A DNA stretch of 64,000 nt, taken from the NCBI GenBank assembly GCA_049999765.1, contig JBNGIQ010008312.1, positions 1-64,000 on the forward strand. The letters are read 5' to 3'. The translations under genes were made by a program, and so were the position numbers. This document shows positions 46,623 to 54,274 of this stretch, piece after piece. Origin of the DNA: Phaeoceros laevis. Taxonomy: Eukaryota > Anthocerotophyta > Anthocerotopsida > Notothyladales. Positions within the stretch are counted from its first letter, which is position 1, and the number at the start of each line of letters is the position of its first letter. The notes beneath the pieces are model-generated. The model saw only the letters and a list, made by a program, of their open reading frames with translations. It ran no database searches and was not told the origin of the DNA.

Positions 46623-49600
46623 CTACTCAAGAACTCCTGAAAACCGCTCAGCAATATGCGTTTCAAGAATGTAACCTCCCTCCTTCAGCTTTGAGCTGAC
46701 CTTGCCTACAAGGTCATGCAGTCCGTCCGGGGAATCCTGACAGGCTCCTACCAAAAAAGACTGTACCTGCTGCTCATGCTCGATCCAGGTCTGGCCCGCC
46801 TGCTTCCATGCACCTTCTATGTCTCTGAGCTGCTTGACCCTATCTGCAAGGTCCCAAAGTCCAGCATCAGCATACATGTTCGTCATTAATGAATAAGCGG
46901 CAGCATCTCTTGGCTGGAGATGCACAGCGCACTTGAATGCTTTTTCTCCGAGAGCCAGCATACCATGTTTGCGACATGCACTAAGCACACACAACCATAT
47001 GTCCAGATTAGGTTGCATTGGCATCGTTGACAAGACACCGTTTAACCTTGTGAAGCATCCGGCGCGCCCAAAGAGATCTACCATGGTAACATAATGCTCA
47101 ATCTCTGGAGTAATGCCAAGATCCTCAACCATAGAATCAAAGTATTCAGCACCTTTGTCCACCAGTCCTGCATGACTGCATGCAGAGAGAATTGAAAGAT
47201 AAGCGACTGCATCTGGCCTGATACTTGCCTGCTGCATCCTTTCAAAAATTTGAAGCGTGGCTGCACAATTTCCTTCCCGGGAATAACCGGCAATTAGTGC
47301 GGTCCAAGATACTACATCTGGAGTTCGCAATGCATCAAACACATTGTGTGCGTCTACCATGCTCGAACATCTCCCATATGCACTAATAAGACTGTTTGCC
47401 AGGATAAGACTTGAATCCAATTTTCTGAATACAAGGATGTCATGAATCTGCCTAAGTAAGGTTAGGCTTCCAATACTGCTGCACACTTGCAACATATACA
47501 CAACTGTGATCTCATTCATAGTCACCTCTTCCTTCTGCATTTGTTCATAGAGTTGTAATGCCTTCTCCACTTGGTCATTCTCCACATATGCTCCAAGCAT
47601 GACATTCCATGACACAACTTTCCTGCAAGACAACTTTTCAAACACTTTCTGTGCCTCCACAACATCCCCACATTTTCCATACACACTAACCAGTGTGTTA
47701 CAGACAAAGATATCTAAGTTGTACCCCTTCTTGCGAGAGTCCGCATGCACAGCCTTCGCCATTTCTAGAGATTGTACCTTGATGCATTGCCCCTCAATCA
47801 CAGCAACTTCTTCCTTCTCAGCCAGGATACCATATGCCTGAAGGACAGTCACATATGTCCAAGCATCTGGACTCATGTCTATCTGTTTCATCTGCTCATA
47901 CAGCTGCAAGACCTTCTCCGCTTGGCTTTGCTGTGCATATGCTGCAAGTATTACATTCCATGATACTGCATTCCTTGGGGACAGACCATCAAACACAGTT
48001 TGAGCATCCTCGGTGCTGCCACACTTCCCATACATAGAAACAAGGGTGTTGCCAACAGCAACATCGGTCGAGTAACCCTTCCTCCCAGCATGTGCATGTA
48101 TCACCTTCCCCATTTGTAAAGATTTCACTTTGCTGATTTGCCCGTCCACAATGTCCTCCTTCTCTGCAAGTGCACCACATGCTTGGAGAACGCTCACAAA
48201 GGTACGGTCATTTGGTGTTATGCCCTCCTCACACATTTGCTCATATAGCTGCAAGGACTTCTCTGCTTGACTTTGCTGTGCATGCGCTGTCAGAATTGCT
48301 GTCCATTCTAGCACATCCTTTTGGTGCAATCGGTAGAACACATCCTGTGCATCGGTGGTGTTTCCACATTTTGCATAAGCACTAATAAGCGTAATAGCCA
48401 CAAACCTATCTGATACATAACCCTTCATCCGTGCGTTTGCATGTATTGCCCTTACCTTCTCCAAGAAAATCAATTTGGATTGCCCCTGTACTGCATCCTC
48501 TTCCTCATTCTCTACAAGCATACCACATGCTTGCAGCGTGCTTACAAAGGTCCTATTGTTTGGACTCACGCCTTCCTCCTGCATTTGTTCATACAGGTGC
48601 AAGGCCTTTTCCGGTTCACCCTGCTGGGCAAATGCTCCGAGCATCGCATTCCACAACACTACTTCCTGATGAGAAACACAATTAAACAAGCTCCAAGCAT
48701 CCTGAATACTGCCGCACCTTCCATACATACTAACCAGGACGTTACCAACAAACCCATCTGTAGCAAAACCCATTGTCCACGCCTCAGCATGTATTGCCCT
48801 ACCCATTTCCAGATACTTGTAGGTAGCGATTTGTACGTCCGCACCACCATCTTTGTCCTTCTCTGCAAGCATACCACATGCTTGGATCACGCTAACAAAG
48901 GTACGATCATTTGGCGTGACACCTTGCTCCCGCATCTCTTGGTATAGCTGCACCACCTCCTCTGCTTGATCCTGCTGGACATATGCTGCAAGCATTGCAT
49001 TGAATGAGACCACATTCTGATTGGACAACCCATGGAACACATCTAGTGCTTCCGAAAGACTCGCACATTTCCCATACATACTCACAAGGGTACTTCCAAC
49101 AAAGACATCTGTGTCATAGCCCTTCCTTCGGGCATCAGCATGTACCTGCCTCCCCTTTTCCAAGTACTTCGCCACAGTGGAGCAACCCTCCATCATAACA
49201 TCTTCCCCCAGCTCTGCACACATCCCACATGCTTGTAATGTGCTCACTAACGCCCTAGCATCCGGACTGATACCCTCCTCCTGCATTTGGTCATACAGCT
49301 GCAAGGCCTTCGCTACTTGGCCCTGCTCTACATATGCGGCAAGAATGGCAGTCCATGACACTACATCACGCTGCAACAACCCGTCAAACACCTTCTGCGC
49401 ATCAGCGATACTCCCACACTTCCCATACATAGTAACAAGGGTATTACCAACATAAACATCTAACGCATGACCGTGCCTGCAAGCGTCATCATGTATCTGC
49501 TTGCCCAGTTCTAGAGACACTACTTTGACAGTTTGCCCACTCACAAGCTCTTCCTTGTCTGCAAGCATGCCACATGCTTGGAGCACACTCACAAAGGTAC

Positions 49601-50519
49601 GATTATTTGGAGTTACACCTTCCAGCCGCATCTGTTTATACAGCTCCAAGGCCTTTTCTGCTTGACTGTGCTGGGCACATGCAGCAATCATTGCAGTCCA
49701 TGCCACCACATCACGTTGACACAAACCATCAAACGCCTTTTCTGCATCCACAAAGCTCCCACACTTACCATACATGTCGACCAAACAAGTGCGCACATAC
49801 AAGTCAGTTTCGCACCTGTACTCCACAACGTCAGCATGGATGCGTTGGCCTTCTTTCAGGTTGGCCATGCTGCCACAAGCTTGGAGTAGGCTGACGAAGG
49901 TATGTGCGTTTGGTTGCACACCTTCCTCTTGCATCCTCTCATACATTCTCAGAGCCTCCTGAGTTTGTCCTGCTCTGGTACACCCAGAAATGATGGCTGT
50001 CCAGGAGAAAACAGTTCGGTGTTGCAATCTACCAAAGACCTGGAGGGCATCCTCAAGGCCACCGCATTTCACCAACGTGATAACTATACTTTCACCAAGA
50101 AACCGGGTTGAATCCAAACCATGTCTGCATAGATGGGCCTGCACTTGTTTGACCTCAGCAAGTGCTTTCCTTTTGCTGCATGCCCTCAAGAGAGACCTGT
50201 ACATTCCAACAGACGGTATAGTGCCTTGCTGGTCCATTAGCGATAGAAAATCCAGCGCTTCGTCCGTCTGTCCAGGCTCGGGAAAACTTCTCAGCTTTTC
50301 ATGTGCTCTGGGGGGCAAGACATCCGAGCACTCCTCTTTCCCCAGCCGAATCTGTACCTGGGAAACCGAGGTGCCAAGGGAGGAATTCGCCCACTTCTTG
50401 AGCACTGTTTTGCTACATTGTGTTCGAAGTCCAGGTGCACGAGACTCGGCTACACGCTCCCGGCAAGGAATTGGCAAACCGTTGCATTTCTGAATGTCGT
50501 AAAGCGCGCATCCACCCAT
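46623..50519 (-). CDS. PPR-F: PLS-class PPR protein with six extended L motifs, E1-E2 with PG-type box, no deaminase
   Basis: 1298 aa, single exon, ATG at 50519. Paralogue of PPR-C with the same architecture: N-terminal GTIPSVGMYRSLLRACSKRK, nine triplet blocks, and six successive lengthened L motifs (ACGMLADKEELVSGQTVK, ACGALAEKEDIVDGQISK, AYGILAEKEEVAVIEGQC). Normal-length motifs stand at both ends. E1/E2: MPMQPNLDIWLCVLSACRKH. PG box: AGQTWIEHEQQ. It ends 55-60 residues later without deaminase motifs. S motifs include MYGKCGSIADAQKVF and MYGRCGSIQDAWSLF. The N-terminus (Cys and Arg-rich, few acids) fits organellar import. Expected role: RNA recognition in editing with a deaminase in trans. 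Divergent from PPR-H, 458 bp between ATGs. Confidence 0.92.
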   Translation of the reverse strand: MGGCALYDIQKCNGLPIPCRERVAESRAPGLRTQCSKTVLKKWANSSLGTSVSQVQIRLGKEECSDVLPPRAHEKLRSFPEPGQTDEALDFLSLMDQQGTIPSVGMYRSLLRACSKRKALAEVKQVQAHLCRHGLDSTRFLGESIVITLVKCGGLEDALQVFGRLQHRTVFSWTAIISGCTRAGQTQEALRMYERMQEEGVQPNAHTFVSLLQACGSMANLKEGQRIHADVVEYRCETDLYVRTCLVDMYGKCGSFVDAEKAFDGLCQRDVVAWTAMIAACAQHSQAEKALELYKQMRLEGVTPNNRTFVSVLQACGMLADKEELVSGQTVKVVSLELGKQIHDDACRHGHALDVYVGNTLVTMYGKCGSIADAQKVFDGLLQRDVVSWTAILAAYVEQGQVAKALQLYDQMQEEGISPDARALVSTLQACGMCAELGEDVMMEGCSTVAKYLEKGRQVHADARRKGYDTDVFVGSTLVSMYGKCASLSEALDVFHGLSNQNVVSFNAMLAAYVQQDQAEEVVQLYQEMREQGVTPNDRTFVSVIQACGMLAEKDKDGGADVQIATYKYLEMGRAIHAEAWTMGFATDGFVGNVLVSMYGRCGSIQDAWSLFNCVSHQEVVLWNAMLGAFAQQGEPEKALHLYEQMQEEGVSPNNRTFVSTLQACGMLVENEEEDAVQGQSKLIFLEKVRAIHANARMKGYVSDRFVAITLISAYAKCGNTTDAQDVFYRLHQKDVLEWTAILTAHAQQSQAEKSLQLYEQMCEEGITPNDRTFVSVLQACGALAEKEDIVDGQISKVKSLQMGKVIHAHAGRKGYSTDVAVGNTLVSMYGKCGSTEDAQTVFDGLSPRNAVSWNVILAAYAQQSQAEKVLQLYEQMKQIDMSPDAWTYVTVLQAYGILAEKEEVAVIEGQCIKVQSLEMAKAVHADSRKKGYNLDIFVCNTLVSVYGKCGDVVEAQKVFEKLSCRKVVSWNVMLGAYVENDQVEKALQLYEQMQKEEVTMNEITVVYMLQVCSSIGSLTLLRQIHDILVFRKLDSSLILANSLISAYGRCSSMVDAHNVFDALRTPDVVSWTALIAGYSREGNCAATLQIFERMQQASIRPDAVAYLSILSACSHAGLVDKGAEYFDSMVEDLGITPEIEHYVTMVDLFGRAGCFTRLNGVLSTMPMQPNLDIWLCVLSACRKHGMLALGEKAFKCAVHLQPRDAAAYSLMTNMYADAGLWDLADRVKQLRDIEGAWKQAGQTWIEHEQQVQSFLVGACQDSPDGLHDLVGKVSSKLKEGGYILETHIAERFSGVLE

Positions 50520-50977
50520 AAAGCCTTGTACTCAGAGAGGCTCTCTCATGCTGTGAGCAAAACGATGTTCCACAACAAGACTTATGGATTGATGTAATTG
50601 TTTTGCGTGCACAAATTTGCAAAATGGTACCCCGCTGCTGCCCACCAGCCAAGGCACCTGCCTTGGCGAGTGGTCCAGACGAGTGTGAGCCAAGGGAAGG
50701 TTGCTCTCGAGGGATCTATACAAGAGGAGGAGTTGCCAGGTGTATTGCAACTGAGAAGTCCTCAGCAGTTCTTGCGCAAAAACATTCTTGCTTTGACGGT
50801 AGGATCAGGCTTGGAGGATTACGATGTATGAATGGGATTCACGGACGCAATTCTCTGCAGAGGGAGATCTCCCGACACATGAATCACACCCACCAAGGTC
50901 CCAGATCTCGCAAGCACGTCGGATCCCATGGTTCCCACAACTACATGCTACTCGGGCCGAGTGTTCTGTGCTTCTAA
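50520..50977. promoter_or_regulatory. Divergent intergenic region PPR-F / PPR-H
   Basis: 458 bp between two divergent ATGs; it must hold both 5' ends. Possible short upstream frames for PPR-H occur (for example from 50630), but no supported exon. Confidence 0.4.
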
Positions 50978-53206
50978 ATGATGGCTCTGACATGCTCCAG
51001 AATGCGTCCTTCCCGTCAGCTTTGTTCCCCTCTCCCATCTCCGCAGGGGTCTGCTGACGCTACGAGGGCAACCTGCTTGCCCGTTACTGAGGCTGTTGAA
51101 GCATTGGAGCTCCAGGTACAGCGTGGATCCTATGTTCACAACTCTGTCTTCTATAGTGTCCTCAAGAGGTGCACTGCACAGAAGAATTTGGTTCTCGGCA
51201 GCCGGGTTCATGCTCTTGCTATCACAGGTGGGTATGAGTCGGACACATTTTTGGCCAACCACATCATCTGTATGTATGCTTCTCATGGGAGATTGGTTGA
51301 AGCAACGCGGGTTTTCAACAGGGTTTCTGCACCAAGCCGCCATATGTGGGCTTCCATCATATTGGCTCATGCTCGACATGGACAACCCACGCAGGCCATA
51401 AGACTTTATCGACTGATGCGTGCCTCAAGTATGGACCCAGATGACCATATCTTTGTTGCGGTACTAAAAGCGTGTGCCGAGGCTGAGGACCTGTCTTCTG
51501 GCAGAGAGATTCATGCCACTATTTTGGAGATTGCAAAAAAGCCCAATATATTTGTTGGGAACTGCCTGGTGAGTATGTATGCGAAGTGTGGAAGCTTAAA
51601 AGATGCACGTAGAGTATTTGAAAGTTTGCCAAGCAAAAATGTGGTGACGTGGACGGCAATGATTGCAGGATATGCTCAGCATGGACGTGGTCAAGATGCC
51701 CTTACTCTCTATGCAAACATGCAGCAGAAGGGTATCACTTTATTGAGCCATGTAACTTTTGTGTGCCTTTTACAAGCATGTGCAAGCGTTGGGGCTCTTC
51801 GTCACGGCAAACAGCTACATGCAGAAATTCAGGAAAGAGAACTGGAAGCTGATGTGGTTGTTGGGACATGCCTAGTGGACATGTATGCCAAGTGTGGGAG
51901 CTTAGATGATGCACGAGCAGTATTTGACAGATTGCCAAACAAAAATGTGGTGACGTGGAATGCCATGATTGCAGGATACGCTCAGAATGGGCTGGGTCAA
52001 GAAGCCCTTTCTGTATATGATAGTATGCAGCAAGAGGGCATCACTTCAGCTGATGCTGTGACATTTGTATGCCTCCTGCAGGCTTGTGCTAGTTGGGCAG
52101 GACTAGAGAAGGGGAAGGAAATTCATGCCGAAATCTCCAAAACTCAGCTTCAATCTACTGATATATTTGTGGCAAGTGGCCTTGTGGACATGTATTGCAA
52201 ATGTGGGAGCTTGAGTGATGCACAACAGACTTTCAATGCATTGCCAAGAAAAGATATAGTGACATGGAATGCATTGATTGCAGGGTATGTCCGCCAAGGA
52301 GACAGTGATCATGTCTTTGATCTGTATAAGAGCTTGAGGCAGGAAGGTGTTCAGCCGAGCAGCATCACGTTTGTATGCCTGTTGCAGGCTTGCGGGAGTG
52401 CTGCAGGGTTGGAGAAGGGAATGGAGATTCATGCTGAAATAGCCAAAGTTGGACTTTCTGACTCATTTGTGGTAAACTCCCTTATCGACATGTATGGCAA
52501 GTGTGGGAGTATGGTTGATGCACGGAAGGTGTTTGACGCATCCCCCACAAGGGACACCGTGACATGGAATGCATTGATGGCTGGATATGCCCGTCAAGGA
52601 GAGGATAAACTTGTCTTCCATTTATTCCAGAGGATGGAGCACGAGGACATTCAGCCAAATGACATCACATTCCTTAGTCTTCTCACTGTATGCAGTCACG
52701 CAGGTCTAGTACAAAAAGGCGAAGCCTACTTTGAGGCCATGAGCACAGAGTATCGCGTTAGTCCAACGACTGAACACTACAGCTGCATGGTCGATCTCCT
52801 TGGTCGTGCAGGCCAAGTAGACAAGGCCATGGAAATGGTGAGGACAATGCCTTTCCAACCCCATTGTGAGGTGTTGAGAAGTATGTTGGGCGCTTGTCGA
52901 AAGTGGAAGAACGTAGAACTTGGCAAAGAGGTGTTTGAATATGCAGTCAGGCTGGATAAAACTGATGCCGCAGCGTATGTTGTCATGTCAAACATCTACT
53001 CTGCTGCTCACCAACTAGAAGAGGCCAAGGAGATTCAAGCAATGAGAGTGAAGGCACAAGCATGGAAAAAACCGGGACAGAGCTGGTGGACCGACAACAC
53101 GGGAGCAATGCATACGTTCTTTGTGGGGGACGCCGAACATAATGATAGACAAGAAATATATGCAAAGCTTGCAGATCTTTTTGTCAAAATGAAGCTGCAA
53201 GGATAA
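50978..53206 (+). CDS. PPR-H: PLS-class PPR protein, WW-type PG box, deaminase lost by a stop codon
   Basis: 742 aa from ATG 50978. A good acceptor (CATCTCCGCAG, 51045) inside the first 25 codons sits where PPR-B, E and G have their phase-2 intron, so the real start may be an upstream exon. Five triplet blocks (MYAKCGSLDDARAVF), E1/E2 (MPFQPHCEVLRSMLGACRKW), PG box KKPGQSWWTDN (WW). The frame ends KMKLQG-stop at 53206, where PPR-E continues KKKGYVPHLGSVL. The stop TAA replaces the Tyr codon of GYV, and a recognisable but broken DYW domain follows. The protein now ends just after E2 and is E-class. Expected role: RNA binding for organellar editing. Confidence 0.9.
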   Translation: MMALTCSRMRPSRQLCSPLPSPQGSADATRATCLPVTEAVEALELQVQRGSYVHNSVFYSVLKRCTAQKNLVLGSRVHALAITGGYESDTFLANHIICMYASHGRLVEATRVFNRVSAPSRHMWASIILAHARHGQPTQAIRLYRLMRASSMDPDDHIFVAVLKACAEAEDLSSGREIHATILEIAKKPNIFVGNCLVSMYAKCGSLKDARRVFESLPSKNVVTWTAMIAGYAQHGRGQDALTLYANMQQKGITLLSHVTFVCLLQACASVGALRHGKQLHAEIQERELEADVVVGTCLVDMYAKCGSLDDARAVFDRLPNKNVVTWNAMIAGYAQNGLGQEALSVYDSMQQEGITSADAVTFVCLLQACASWAGLEKGKEIHAEISKTQLQSTDIFVASGLVDMYCKCGSLSDAQQTFNALPRKDIVTWNALIAGYVRQGDSDHVFDLYKSLRQEGVQPSSITFVCLLQACGSAAGLEKGMEIHAEIAKVGLSDSFVVNSLIDMYGKCGSMVDARKVFDASPTRDTVTWNALMAGYARQGEDKLVFHLFQRMEHEDIQPNDITFLSLLTVCSHAGLVQKGEAYFEAMSTEYRVSPTTEHYSCMVDLLGRAGQVDKAMEMVRTMPFQPHCEVLRSMLGACRKWKNVELGKEVFEYAVRLDKTDAAAYVVMSNIYSAAHQLEEAKEIQAMRVKAQAWKKPGQSWWTDNTGAMHTFFVGDAEHNDRQEIYAKLADLFVKMKLQG

Positions 53207-53440
53207 GTTCTCCAACTTGACTCAGTGTTGCAAGACATTCCTGATGATGAAAAAGAGGTAGCCTTGTGTGGGCACAGCGAGAAACTGGCAGTTTCCCTTG
53301 TCCTAATGAAGGCAACAGAGGCTTTGTGACACCCCTCTGTGAAGGTTGTTACAAAGCCAAAGAGAGAAAAGAAATAGTCTTTGCACAGATATAAGCTGCT
53401 TTCACGTTGTACAGGGATGGGAAGATTTCTTGTTTCGACT
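53207..53440 (+). pseudogene. Decayed DYW deaminase coding region of PPR-H
   Basis: In the PPR-H frame, after the stop: LDSVLQDIPDDEKEVALCGH, then SEKLAVSLVL. This keeps the HxE motif and matches PPR-E. A second stop follows in the loop before the strand, then VKVVTKPK where PPR-E has RVVKNLR, then loss of the CxxCH motif. A last recognisable stretch (RDGKCSC region) near 53395-53430 is out of frame. Decay came after loss of function, since similarity is still plain. Confidence 0.85.
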
Positions 53441-54274
53441 AGTAGACTACTGGTGAGATTGTGCTATTTCTGTTGAAGGCGAAGGCCAGTCTATCAAGAA
53501 CTATCACCTAGTTGAATGAACGGCCGTCTTGGGCGAAAATGAGGTTTTGACAAGCCAGAAAATGCGATGCAAACAATGACATGCACGCAAACACCACTCG
53601 CTCTCTCTCTCTCTGAAGAATGTTGCGCAAACCATGAGAGTCGAGAATGTTGTGCCAACTTGCCAAGTGCCCGCAGCCTCAAAAAAACCTGAAGGCATGT
53701 ACGGTAATTAAAAAGGACTTCCCATTTCGCAGTCTTAATATTACACACTCCGACTACCACTTGGACTAGTTGCGGTCAAGTTACTGAATCTTTTGGTCAT
53801 GGCCGGCATGTCCCCTCGGGTTCCGGTGCGGACACAGGCACCTCCTGGCAGCCCATGGATCACAACGCTTTCTGGAACTCATGTTGGTGATTTAGCTGCG
53901 GTGTTCACTGCGGAGGAGGATGAGGGGCATCACTTGCATGCATGCCAACTGTGGCCAAGAGTTGAATCATGGTGGCAGGCAGCTCCTCTACGTCTGGAGT
54001 GCCAGCACCGGAAGATGGCCCACAAAAATGTAAGGTACTGGTTTGCTTCGCAGTTGTTTTTGTTGCAGTTGCTGGTCATCTTAGTGAGGTGTGGCTTTTT
54101 GCCGTTGTGGGCTGCCGTAGTGCTGGCAGCATGGCGCGGTCTTTCGGCTGAAAGGAGGTATTTTGGAGCACAATGGCAAGACAAATGACTTTATGGGGTG
54201 GCTGAAGGTCTTCTGGATTTGGAGGGCGGAGATATTTTGGAGCTCAATGACGAGACAAAGGAGTACAATATAGG
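53441..54274. other. Upstream region of PPR-I with (CT)n and a small internal duplication
   Basis: 53458-53524 resembles 63515-63580 (shared repeat or 3' flank). A (CT)n tract lies at 53598-53615. An ATG frame at 53799-54010 (MAGMSPRVPVRTQ) ends at a good donor AAT/GTAAGG and could be a 5' exon of PPR-I, without homology. GGAGxTATTTTGGAGCxCAATG occurs twice (about 54157 and 54222). Confidence 0.45.

Noticed and set aside
53204-53206. UAA of PPR-H as a stop removed by U-to-C RNA editing
   Set aside because: Such editing is known in organelles, not for nuclear messages, and further lesions downstream would still break the domain.
53799-54010. Upstream OB-fold exon completing an OSB protein before the PDF motif of PPR-I
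   Set aside because: The frame ends at a good donor, but its sequence shows no OB-fold pattern that I recognise. It stays an unproven 5' exon.
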